DNA of 9,754 bases, taken from the NCBI GenBank assembly GCA_015904045.1, contig JABMDG010000057.1, positions 32,635 through 42,388 of the forward strand, read 5' to 3'. The first letter of the stretch is position 1, and each line of letters begins with the position of its first letter. Below, piece after piece: positions 1-5,530 of the stretch. The position numbers and the translations under genes are program-made. Under the pieces are notes generated by a model, which did no database searches, was not told where the DNA came from, and saw only the letters and a program-made list of their open reading frames with translations. The stretch comes from Nitrospira sp. (GTDB lineage: Bacteria; Nitrospirota; Nitrospiria; Nitrospirales; Nitrospiraceae).

Positions 1-48
1 CTGCGGCCTAGCTGAAAGCCCGTTGGGAACAGCCTCGAAGAGTCGAGT

Positions 49-76
49 CTGACTTTGTGATACTCTGCATTAAAAT
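49..76 (+). promoter_or_regulatory. Possible sigma-70-type promoter of the copy 1 CBS gene
   Basis: CTGACT (49-54) and TAAAAT (71-76) are separated by 16 bases and resemble -35 and -10 boxes. Transcription would start near 83, which leaves a leader of about 50 bases and would exclude the ATG at 80 as a start. This is a by-eye match only, and no comparable element is obvious before the copy 2 CBS gene. Confidence 0.33.
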
Positions 77-136
77 CAGATGGACGAGGTCGTGGTCCAT
101 CCAGTCAAAACTCAGCAAGGACGAAGGGAGGAAAGC

Positions 137-571
137 ATGTCCACAGTGTCGAAGGTGATGAACAAGAAACCCAAGAGTGTGGGTCCGAAAACGTCGATTG
201 CCAGCGCCGCGAAGACCATGCGGACGGCGCGGGTGGGGTCGTTATTCGTGAAGAAGGGAAAAGAGCTGGTCGGTGTCGTCACGGATACGGACATCGTGCG
301 GCGCGCCGTAGCGAGCGGCAAGCCCTTGGGTAAGTTGACGGTTGAGAAGATCATGACCAGTCCGGTTTGCACGATCGAGGAGAACAGTACGGTCGACGAT
401 GCCCAGGACATGATGGCGGACTTGGGTGTGCGTCATCTTGGTGTGACGAAAGGCGGTGCGATTGTGGGCGTGATCTCAGTGCGCGATCTGCTGTTGCATT
501 ATAAGCGGTATGCGCAGTCGGTGGTTCCGGCAGCGGGGACGTACTCCGAACCGAAGATCTCGCAGGATTAG
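137..571 (+). CDS. Two-CBS-domain protein, copy 1
   Basis: A 144-residue protein made of little more than a CBS pair (Bateman module): CBS 1 at about residues 2-60, with G-V-V-T-D-T-D at 46-52, and CBS 2 at about 68-124, with G-V-I-S-V-R-D-L at 111-118. CBS pairs usually bind adenine nucleotides and act as sensors; no catalytic domain is attached, so any partner must be another protein. The start at 137 is chosen over the in-frame ATG at 80 because AGGGAGGA lies five bases upstream and copy 2 starts at the same residue. The extra N-terminal residues from 80 are not conserved. It is about 81% identical to the copy 2 protein, with most changes in the N-terminal ten residues and the C-terminal tail. 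It converges on moaB. The ligand is unknown. Confidence 0.93.
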   Translation: MSTVSKVMNKKPKSVGPKTSIASAAKTMRTARVGSLFVKKGKELVGVVTDTDIVRRAVASGKPLGKLTVEKIMTSPVCTIEENSTVDDAQDMMADLGVRHLGVTKGGAIVGVISVRDLLLHYKRYAQSVVPAAGTYSEPKISQD

Positions 572-577
572 GAAGAC

Positions 578-627
578 GTAAGGCGTTAGACGAGAGGAGT
601 TTGAAGAGGAATCTCGTCGCGCCTTAC
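578..627. terminator. Inverted repeat between convergent CBS and moaB genes, copy 1
   Basis: Two nested arms pair: GTAAGGCG (578-585) with CGCCTTAC (620-627), and GACGAGA (589-595) with TCTCGTC (612-618), separated by a small TTA/G internal loop and closed by a 16-base loop. It begins 6 bases after the CBS stop and lies 23 bases past the moaB stop, as expected of a bidirectional terminator. No T-tract follows on either strand, so intrinsic termination is uncertain. It could instead be an extragenic palindromic repeat. Confidence 0.5.
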
Positions 628-650
628 CACTCACCCATTACCAGGTACGC

Positions 651-1163
651 TTACTTCGTGAGTTCATTAACAAGGTGGCCCAGTTCGGGGATGATCAGCT
701 TTTCCATCGCCAGGCGGACTGCGTTCTCAGAGCCGGGGATTGAGAACACGACGCGGCCGTCGATGATGCCGGCAGTCGCCCGGCTCATAATGGCCGGCGA
801 CCCGATCTCTTGATAGCTGAGCAATCGAAAGATTTCGCCGAATCCATCAAGCCGCTTCTCCAACATTTTGTTCACTGCTTCGAACGTCGAGTCCCGTCTG
901 GAAATGCCGGTGCCTCCGTTGACGATGATGATTTGGGCCCCATGCTTCCAAACCCCCAGCGCAATGCGGTGCGTGATCTGCCCCGGGTCGTCTTTTGCGA
1001 TATGGTAGGCGACAATCTTGTGCCCCTGTTCCTCAAGCAGTTTTAGGATCAGCTGTCCGCTCGTATCGGTTTCCGGTGTTCTCGTATCGCTGCACGTGAT
1101 CACCATGCAGCTGAGCGATCGTGGCGCATCCTGCTTGTGTTCATGGGCTGGTGAGTTTGTCAT
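651..1163 (-). CDS. moaB: Molybdenum cofactor biosynthesis protein MoaB, copy 1
   Basis: A MoaB/MogA-type protein of 170 residues, the usual size for MoaB. The family binds molybdopterin and, in MogA/Cnx1G-type members, adenylylates it before molybdate insertion, in the cytoplasm. Visible signatures are C-S-D-T-R at 24-28, N-G-G-T-G at 82-86 with the following acidic residue D91, F-G-E at 108-110, and S-I-P-G-S at 141-145. The ATG at 1163 is chosen because its N-terminal length matches copy 2. No start has a strong ribosome binding site, and an in-frame ATG at 1184 or TTG at 1205 would add 7 or 14 residues. It is the last gene of the minus-strand trio. It is about 73% identical to copy 2 over 151 residues, the most diverged pair in the cassette, with changes clustered at residues 50-80. 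Confidence 0.93.
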   Translation of the reverse strand: MTNSPAHEHKQDAPRSLSCMVITCSDTRTPETDTSGQLILKLLEEQGHKIVAYHIAKDDPGQITHRIALGVWKHGAQIIIVNGGTGISRRDSTFEAVNKMLEKRLDGFGEIFRLLSYQEIGSPAIMSRATAGIIDGRVVFSIPGSENAVRLAMEKLIIPELGHLVNELTK

Positions 1164-1265
1164 GTCGTATGCTGGGTTCTTCATGCCGTAAAATGGCCGA
1201 AGCAAAGCAGAGGCTGCGCTCTCAAAGGGGGGCCTTCAATTGAGCCTTAACCTTCTTCGCTTAAC

Positions 1266-1592
1266 CTATCTCCATGCTGCATCTGGGTTGAGTTTCTCGA
1301 CCGGGGTTCCCTTGGCGATGTGTTCGTCGAGGATCGTGGCGACATCCGCCTCAGTGACCTTGGAATACCACGTATTGTCGGGGTAGACGACAACGGTCGG
1401 GCCCTGTTCGCAGGGACCGAGACAGCCGGTGGCGCTCACCAGGACTTGGCCCGGGGGCACAGCGCGTTGCATCAATCCCATGTTGAAGGCCATGAGCAGC
1501 TGTCCGGCTCCGGCGCTTCCACATGAAGGTTTTGGATGGCCTGGTGGGCGTGAGTTGGTGCAGACGAGAATGTGATATTTAGGTTTCGGCAT
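1266..1592 (-). CDS. Thioredoxin-like [2Fe-2S] ferredoxin, copy 1
   Basis: A 108-residue thioredoxin-fold ferredoxin. The four expected cluster ligands are C11, C24, C57 and C61, with spacing C-x12-C-x32-C-x3-C, which matches the thioredoxin-like ferredoxin family (Aquifex Fd4 type, also the fold of NuoE-type subunits). The second pair sits in G-C-L-G-P-C. It should be a soluble one-electron carrier; the partner is unknown. The ATG is preceded by GAGGAG at good spacing. It lies between the cyclotransferase-like gene and moaB on the same strand. It is about 93% identical to copy 2, with only 8 changes, 6 of them in the last 18 residues, making it the best conserved member of the duplicated cassette. 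Confidence 0.95.
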   Translation of the reverse strand: MPKPKYHILVCTNSRPPGHPKPSCGSAGAGQLLMAFNMGLMQRAVPPGQVLVSATGCLGPCEQGPTVVVYPDNTWYSKVTEADVATILDEHIAKGTPVEKLNPDAAWR

Positions 1593-1640
1593 AGTCTCCT
1601 CAATTGATAGTGCGAACCTCTCATGAGATCCGAACTGCCA

Positions 1641-1649
1641 CTTATAGCA
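1641..1649 (-). promoter_or_regulatory. Possible extended -10 element upstream of ferredoxin copy 1
   Basis: On the minus strand TGC is followed directly by TATAAG, an extended -10 box, about 50 bases before the ferredoxin start. No convincing -35 box lies upstream. If active, it would let the ferredoxin and moaB be transcribed separately from the cyclotransferase-like gene, beyond the hairpin at 1683-1739. Confidence 0.3.
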
Positions 1650-1682
1650 TATTAGTGTAGAGCATGCACAGAGCGAAGAGCG

Positions 1683-1739
1683 TATGGCTTATGGTGTGCA
1701 GCGAAAACTCTTCGTCTCCGTTTCGTGCCATAAGCCATA
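1683..1739. repeat. Long hairpin between the cyclotransferase-like and ferredoxin genes, copy 1
   Basis: A perfect 12-bp inverted repeat pairs TATGGCTTATGG (1683-1694) with CCATAAGCCATA (1728-1739), and an inner CGAAA (1702-1706) pairs with TTTCG (1721-1725). An alternative fold pairs CGAAGAG (1674-1680) with CTCTTCG (1708-1714). It may terminate or attenuate the minus-strand transcript, or be an extragenic repeat. Copy 2 keeps only eroded forms of both arms, near 4835-4852 and 4896-4909. Confidence 0.55.
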
Positions 1740-1765
1740 TGCCATCTGCCAGTCGCGTTTTCGAT

Positions 1766-2209
1766 TTATCGTGGCCTATACGATTCCCACTGTTGAACTG
1801 CTTCTTGGGGAAGTTTCCACTGTGAGAGCCCTTTCATGACCCAGTCGAGATAGTGGTCCTTGGCTTTGAATTTGCCGATCGGATTCGCAGCGTAGGTGGT
1901 GACGAGTTCCTTCGATCCGGCTTCGTTGAGCACTGTGACTTGCAGGTGCCGATAGGCCCCCTGAGGGACATCTTGCTCGAACTCATCCATGAGCTTCAGA
2001 TCCTCATCGGTCACCTCGAATACCCCCCCCCAGACTTTCTCACCCGGCGACGGTACGATGCTCGCGAGGCCGCAGCGCCATTGAGATGACCAGCGGCAGA
2101 ACTTGATTGTGTGGTCCGCCAGTGTGGCGAGGTAGAGGAACCGATGCTCCGGGGCGCGTCGCTTCAGCTGGGCGGGGTTCAGATGATCGGCATATAGAAA
2201 AAACTTCAT
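1766..2209 (-). CDS. Gamma-glutamylcyclotransferase-like protein, copy 1
   Basis: A 147-residue protein of the gamma-glutamylcyclotransferase (GGCT/AIG2-like) fold. Members usually convert gamma-glutamyl amino acids or amines to 5-oxoproline. A segment with S-P-G-E-K-V-W-G at 54-61, followed by M-D-E-F-E at 74-78, aligns well with human GGCT, and E78 falls where the catalytic Glu of that enzyme lies. The N-terminal substrate loop, normally Y-G-S-N-L, reads Y-A-D-H-L (residues 6-10), so the usual Gly-Ser is missing in this protein and in copy 2. True cyclotransferase activity is therefore uncertain. It is the first gene of the minus-strand trio, with a weak ribosome binding site. A run of nine G (coding strand) lies at 2023-2031 in codons 60-62; copy 2 has no such run. 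About 83% identical to copy 2. Confidence 0.85.
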   Translation of the reverse strand: MKFFLYADHLNPAQLKRRAPEHRFLYLATLADHTIKFCRWSSQWRCGLASIVPSPGEKVWGGVFEVTDEDLKLMDEFEQDVPQGAYRHLQVTVLNEAGSKELVTTYAANPIGKFKAKDHYLDWVMKGLSQWKLPQEAVQQWESYRPR

Positions 2210-2244
2210 TCGATGCGCTCATGCGTGTTTGATGACTGCCGGTA

Positions 2245-2274
2245 TTTGTAGCACACGGGCTTTTCGTCAAACAA
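2245..2274 (-). promoter_or_regulatory. Candidate promoter of the copy 1 minus-strand trio
   Basis: On the minus strand TTGTTT (2274-2269) and TACAAA (2250-2245) are 18 bases apart, and TGC directly precedes the second box (extended -10). The predicted start lies near 2238, about 29 bases before the cyclotransferase-like ATG. The surrounding stretch 2249-2283 is about 80% identical to 5406-5440 in copy 2, within an otherwise poorly conserved spacer. This conservation is the best support for function. Confidence 0.5.
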
Positions 2275-2408
2275 GCGTTGCCCTGCGTCACCACGCGGCT
2301 TGACGATTGCGTGATGAACTGTCATGAATGAGACGGTAAGATAATCGCTGTCCTGGCTAGGCTGCCCTCATGGCGGTCTCGGCGCGAGATGGGTTTCCAA
2401 CTCAATCA

Positions 2409-3146
2409 ATGGCTGAGGATCGTTCCAAAACGAGGTCGTCGTCTCCTTCGCCTGTCGTCATCAGGCTGATTCGCGTTGCGGTGATTTTCGTGCTGATGCT
2501 GGGGGCGGGGTACTATTCCTGGAACCAGCTGTCTCCTTCCCCTCCTACGCAGGACCAGCGCGAGGCGGAAGCGTTGGCACTCGTGCAGTCCTCCCGCGCC
2601 ATCGGCTCCGGCACGATCCTGGACGCGATGAATCATCATGTGCGATCGATGAAGGAGCGCGGGCAGGGGGTGCGGCTTGGGGAGTGGCGTGTGAAGCATG
2701 TCGAAGGCGATGTGTATGAAATTCGCGTGCAATTGCGGGATCAAAGTGTACGCGGCCAGTGGTTTGAGCGGGAATTTATCTGGCACGCGCATCTCAAGCT
2801 GAAGAAGGTGAATGCGGCGTCGCTGCCGGCGGATGGCGTCACGCCCAAAGACCCGGATACGGAACAGTCACCAGTGCCTCTTGCCAAAGGCGGCCGGTTG
2901 ATTACGTGTGGCGCGACGACCGGTGCGGCAGTCCAGCTGGATCTGCGCTATGTCTTTTCCCGCCAACTTACGATTAGGGGCTCATACATGGGAACCCGCG
3001 CGGAACTTGTGAAGACGGCGGAGCTCATGGGCCAGAAACGGCTGATCGCCGTGATCGACCGGACCTATCCGCTCGCAGAAGCGCGAGCGGGCCAGCTGCA
3101 GATGTTGAGCCGGAAGTTCTTCGGTAAGATCGTCCTCGTGTGTTGA
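2409..3146 (+). CDS. Membrane-anchored protein fused to a dehydrogenase C-terminus (chimeric), copy 1
   Basis: A 245-residue chimera. Residues 18-37 form one hydrophobic membrane segment. Residues 54-153 are a soluble domain about 86% identical to the copy 2 protein, with highly conserved stretches around V-R-S-M-K-E-R-G-Q-G and R-D-Q-S-V-R-G-Q-W-F-E-R-E. I recognise no family for it, and its function is unknown. From about residue 155 it departs from copy 2, and residues 158-245 read as the C-terminal end of a medium-chain zinc-type dehydrogenase (L-A-K-G-G-R-L, C-G-A-T-T-G, G-S-Y-M-G-T, final F-G-K-I-V-L). The fusion is in frame and open to the end. The appended part lacks the catalytic zinc region and most of the Rossmann fold, so it is unlikely to be a working enzyme. 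An ATG at 2370 would add 13 residues; neither start has a clear ribosome binding site. Confidence 0.85.
   Translation: MAEDRSKTRSSSPSPVVIRLIRVAVIFVLMLGAGYYSWNQLSPSPPTQDQREAEALALVQSSRAIGSGTILDAMNHHVRSMKERGQGVRLGEWRVKHVEGDVYEIRVQLRDQSVRGQWFEREFIWHAHLKLKKVNAASLPADGVTPKDPDTEQSPVPLAKGGRLITCGATTGAAVQLDLRYVFSRQLTIRGSYMGTRAELVKTAELMGQKRLIAVIDRTYPLAEARAGQLQMLSRKFFGKIVLVC
2880..3146 (+). pseudogene. C-terminal remnant of a medium-chain dehydrogenase at the duplication junction
   Basis: About 88 codons matching the end of MDR-superfamily zinc-type alcohol dehydrogenases/quinone oxidoreductases: the glycine-rich L-A-K-G-G-R-L-I-T-C-G-A-T-T-G stretch, the S-R-Q-L-x-I-x-G-S-Y-M-G-T segment, V-I-D-R-T-Y-P-L, and the terminal F-G-K-I-V-L-V. 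It has no start of its own and is read as the tail of the anchored-protein gene. It sits exactly where copy 1 homology ends and before copy 2 begins, so I infer it was carried in from the left flank of the ancestral cassette. The family match is from recognition of motifs, not a search. Confidence 0.8.
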
Positions 3147-3377
3147 AAATGTCTGAGAGGGATTGCTCTCGCGTCACAGCGTCTTCCCACCTTCTTTGTT
3201 TTGAACGAGTGCTGACAATTGTGCTAGCGTCAAGGTAACGATACGAAGCGAACACTGGTGGTGTTTATCCGGCGGCGATCAGGAAGAAGGCTTTGCCTGA
3301 GGAGCCGCCGGGTCACACGAAGTGTGGTATGGCCGGCGTTCGAGAGAAGGCAAACAATCACCAAGAGGGAGGACTGC

Positions 3378-3812
3378 ATGGCTACAGTTGGTCAGATTAT
3401 GTGCAAACGTCCGAAGTCCATCGGACCAAAGACGTCAATCGCGAGCGCTGCCAAGACGATGCGCACCGCGCGTGTCGGCTCGCTGCTCGTCAAGAAGGGA
3501 AAACAATTGAGCGGAATCGTGACGGACACCGACATCGTGCGCCGCGCGGTCGCGAGCGGCAAGCCGCTGGGAAAACTGACGGTCGAGAAGATCATGACGG
3601 CGCCGATTTGCACGATCGAAGCAAGCCAGTCGGTCGACGACGCGCAAGACATGATGGCTGAACTAGGCGTGCGTCATCTGGGCGTGACGAAAGGCGGCGA
3701 CATCGTCGGAGTCATCTCCGTGCGAGACCTGCTGCTCCACTATAAACGCTACGCGCAATCAAAGATCTCAGGGGAGGTGACGTACGACGAACCGAAGATT
3801 ACGCAGGACTAG
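3378..3812 (+). CDS. Two-CBS-domain protein, copy 2
   Basis: A 144-residue CBS-pair protein, the same length as copy 1 and about 81% identical (27 differences). CBS 1 carries G-I-V-T-D-T-D at 46-52 and CBS 2 carries G-V-I-S-V-R-D-L at 111-118; the middle section from residue 16 to 78 is nearly unchanged. The start is set by GGAGG at 3368-3372, five bases before the ATG. The reading frame stays open upstream to 3258, but that extension is arginine-rich, not conserved in copy 1, and has no ribosome binding site. Likely an adenine-nucleotide-responsive regulator of an unknown partner. It converges on the copy 2 moaB, 70 bases apart. Confidence 0.94.
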   Translation: MATVGQIMCKRPKSIGPKTSIASAAKTMRTARVGSLLVKKGKQLSGIVTDTDIVRRAVASGKPLGKLTVEKIMTAPICTIEASQSVDDAQDMMAELGVRHLGVTKGGDIVGVISVRDLLLHYKRYAQSKISGEVTYDEPKITQD

Positions 3813-3835
3813 GAGCGAGGAGTGAGAACCGAGAA

Positions 3836-3881
3836 CTCAGGACTGAGTCTTTATCCTCTAAGTCCTGAGCACTCAGTCCTG
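3836..3881. terminator. Inverted repeat between convergent CBS and moaB genes, copy 2
   Basis: CAGGACTGAGT (3838-3848) pairs with ACTCAGTCCTG (3871-3881), an 11-bp perfect stem. A competing fold pairs CTCAGGACT (3836-3844) with AGTCCTGAG (3861-3869). It ends one base before the moaB stop codon complement and lies 23 bases past the CBS stop. It occupies the same place as the hairpin at 578-627 but shares no sequence with it. No clear T-tract is present, so termination is inferred from position and structure. Confidence 0.5.
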
Positions 3882-3882
3882 T

Positions 3883-4389
3883 TCACTTCGTGAGCTGCTG
3901 AATCATATGGCCGAGTTCCGGGAGGATCAGCTTCTCCATTGCAAGGCGGACGGCGTGTTCTGAGCCCGGGATGGAAAAGACCACTCGGCCGCTGATGGTG
4001 CCGGCAGTTGCGCGAGTCATGATGGCCGCAGAGCCGATCTCCTGATAGCTCAGCACGCGAAAGAGTTGACCGAACCCCTCCAGCCGCTTCTCCAGCATGG
4101 CATTGACGGCTTCAAAGGTTGAATCCCGCCGCGCGATACCGGTCCCGCCATTGACGATGATCGCGTGGACCGCCGGATTGATCGTGCCGAGGGCGACCCG
4201 CAATTGAATCTGGTACGGTTCGTCCTTGACCACTTGATACTCGATGACGCGATGGCCCTGCTCCTCAAGCAGCTTCCGTATCAGTTGCCCACTGATGTCG
4301 GTCTCGGGTGTCCGTGTGTCGCTGCATGTAATGATGGCGCACCCGATCGACCCGGGCGCGGCGGATTTGTGCTCAAGATGTGTGCTCAT
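3883..4389 (-). CDS. moaB: Molybdenum cofactor biosynthesis protein MoaB, copy 2
   Basis: A 168-residue MoaB-family protein with C-S-D-T-R at 22-26, N-G-G-T-G at 80-84, D89 and S-I-P-G-S at 139-143, all as in copy 1. It should act on molybdopterin in the cytoplasmic molybdenum cofactor pathway. Differences from copy 1 concentrate at residues 48-78, before the nucleotide-site glycine motif, where the two copies share little (for example T-I-N-P-A-V-H against V-W-K-H-G-A-Q). The active-site motifs and the C-terminal half are well kept, so both copies look functional. The ATG is preceded by an AAGAAGA-type weak ribosome binding site. It is the third gene of the minus-strand trio, 83 bases after the ferredoxin. 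Confidence 0.94.
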   Translation of the reverse strand: MSTHLEHKSAAPGSIGCAIITCSDTRTPETDISGQLIRKLLEEQGHRVIEYQVVKDEPYQIQLRVALGTINPAVHAIIVNGGTGIARRDSTFEAVNAMLEKRLEGFGQLFRVLSYQEIGSAAIMTRATAGTISGRVVFSIPGSEHAVRLAMEKLILPELGHMIQQLTK

Positions 4390-4472
4390 AAAGATCTTCT
4401 TTCAACGTGCAACCGCCGGCCCTCAGCTTGCTCAGAGTCTGACTGCCGACCGCTGAACGCACAACGATATTC

Positions 4473-4799
4473 CTATTGCCACACCGAATCCGGGTTCAGT
4501 TTCGAGACGGGGGTGCCTTTCCCGACATGTTCATCGAGGATCGTGGCCACATCCGCTTCCGTCACTTTGGTGTACCAGGTGTTATCCGGATATACGACGA
4601 CGGTCGGACCCTGTTCGCAGGGACCGAGACACCCGGTCGCGCTGACCAGCACTTGGCCTGGTGGGACCGCCCGCTGCATCAGCCCCATGTTGAAGGCCAT
4701 GAGCAGTTGCGCGGCTCCAGCTGAGCCGCACGACGGCTTTGGATGGCCTGGAGGGCGTGAATTGGTGCAGACGAGAATGTGATATTTTGGTTTTGGCAT
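4473..4799 (-). CDS. Thioredoxin-like [2Fe-2S] ferredoxin, copy 2
   Basis: A 108-residue thioredoxin-fold [2Fe-2S] ferredoxin with ligands C11, C24, C57 and C61 in the same C-x12-C-x32-C-x3-C spacing as copy 1. Only 8 residues differ from copy 1, mostly in the last 18, while the DNA differs at many synonymous sites. That pattern indicates strong purifying selection on the protein rather than recent duplication. The ATG is preceded by AAGGAGA at ideal spacing. It is the middle gene of the minus-strand trio. The electron donor and acceptor are unknown. Confidence 0.95.
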   Translation of the reverse strand: MPKPKYHILVCTNSRPPGHPKPSCGSAGAAQLLMAFNMGLMQRAVPPGQVLVSATGCLGPCEQGPTVVVYPDNTWYTKVTEADVATILDEHVGKGTPVSKLNPDSVWQ

Positions 4800-4913
4800 T
4801 GAGTTCTCCTTGTTGAAAGAGTGAAAAGCGGATCGCGTGTGGCTTGTCGCACCGGTTGGATACCGGCCACGCTATCATGATACTGTGTCCTGGCTCGTGC
4901 CATAGGCTACCCG

Positions 4914-5357
4914 TTACTTCGACCGATACGCTTCCCACTGTTGAAGACATTCCTCCGGTAAGGCCCACTGTTTTACTCCTTTGAGGACCCAGTCCAGATA
5001 GTGGTCTTTGGGCTTGAACTTGCCGATGGGATTGGCTGCGTACGTGGTCACGAGTTCCTTGTCCCCTGCATCGGTGACCACATTGACTTGCAGATGCCGG
5101 TAGGCCCCCTGCGGGACATCCTGCTCAAACTCATCCATGCTTATCAGATCTTCGTCGGTCAACTCAAAAACAGCGCCCCAGACCTGTTCACCGGGTGACG
5201 GAACGATGCTGGCCAAGCCGCACCGCCATTGGGACGACCAGCGGCAGAACTTGATGGTATGATCCGCCAGTGTGGCACGGTACAGAAACTTGTGTTCTGG
5301 GGCGCGCCGCTTGAGCTGGGTAGGGTTGAGTTGATCGGCGTACAGAAAAAACTTCAT
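4914..5357 (-). CDS. Gamma-glutamylcyclotransferase-like protein, copy 2
   Basis: A 147-residue GGCT-fold protein, about 83% identical to copy 1. It shares with copy 1 the altered substrate loop Y-A-D-Q-L at residues 6-10, where classical members have Y-G-S-N-L, and keeps the presumed catalytic E78 in M-D-E-F-E. The long run from H33 to E57 is identical in both copies, so the core is under constraint even though the canonical loop is gone. The corresponding tryptophan-glycine codons carry no long G run, unlike copy 1. It is the first gene of the minus-strand trio, with a promoter-like sequence 45-75 bases upstream. The substrate is unknown; a gamma-glutamyl compound is possible but not shown. 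Confidence 0.86.
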   Translation of the reverse strand: MKFFLYADQLNPTQLKRRAPEHKFLYRATLADHTIKFCRWSSQWRCGLASIVPSPGEQVWGAVFELTDEDLISMDEFEQDVPQGAYRHLQVNVVTDAGDKELVTTYAANPIGKFKPKDHYLDWVLKGVKQWALPEECLQQWEAYRSK

Positions 5358-5401
5358 CCGTGAGGCTCAGGGCAACTTCATCGTCTTCGCGCGTTTCCAT
5401 A

Positions 5402-5431
5402 CTTCTAGCACATCGTCTTTTCGACAGACAA
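5402..5431 (-). promoter_or_regulatory. Candidate promoter of the copy 2 minus-strand trio
   Basis: On the minus strand TTGTCT (5431-5426) and TAGAAG (5407-5402) are 18 bases apart, with TGC directly before the second box. It aligns base for base with the candidate at 2245-2274, including the GAAAAG core of the spacer. The predicted start is near 5395, about 38 bases before the cyclotransferase-like ATG. Confidence 0.48.
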
Positions 5432-5530
5432 GCGGTGGCCGCTCGCTTTCGTCCGTTGACAGGGAATGACGGCCCTTCCTAAGATGCCTCCGGACTATGG
5501 TCATGCTCCGCATCCGCGCTCCGCGCGCTA

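Larger units (their letters stand above)
137..2867. repeat. Tandem duplicated five-gene cassette, copy 1
   Basis: This block carries CBS protein, moaB, [2Fe-2S] ferredoxin, gamma-glutamylcyclotransferase-like gene and membrane-anchored gene in the same order and orientations as 3378-5998. Homology is clear in every gene but weak or absent in most spacers, so this is an old duplication rather than a recent one. Homology stops around base 2867, inside the anchored gene, where copy 1 switches to dehydrogenase-derived sequence. The left limit is uncertain because upstream spacers hardly align beyond the ribosome binding site. Confidence 0.93.

Noticed and set aside
34..47. Small hairpin CTCGA / TCGAG near the left edge
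   Set aside because: The stem is only 5 bp with no context to give it a role; it may be chance or the end of an upstream feature outside the window.
80..136. In-frame N-terminal extension of the copy 1 CBS protein from the ATG at 80
   Set aside because: It has no ribosome binding site, is not conserved in copy 2, and would begin upstream of or at the predicted transcript start. The ATG at 137 has a strong site and matches copy 2.
3258..3377. 40-residue arginine-rich extension of the copy 2 CBS protein
   Set aside because: The composition is atypical, there is no counterpart in copy 1, and the ATG at 3378 has a GGAGG site at ideal spacing.
4165..4782. Open frame of 205 codons on the + strand
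   Set aside because: It lies antisense to moaB and the ferredoxin of copy 2, both with clear family motifs. No recognisable domain; a shadow frame in GC-rich DNA.
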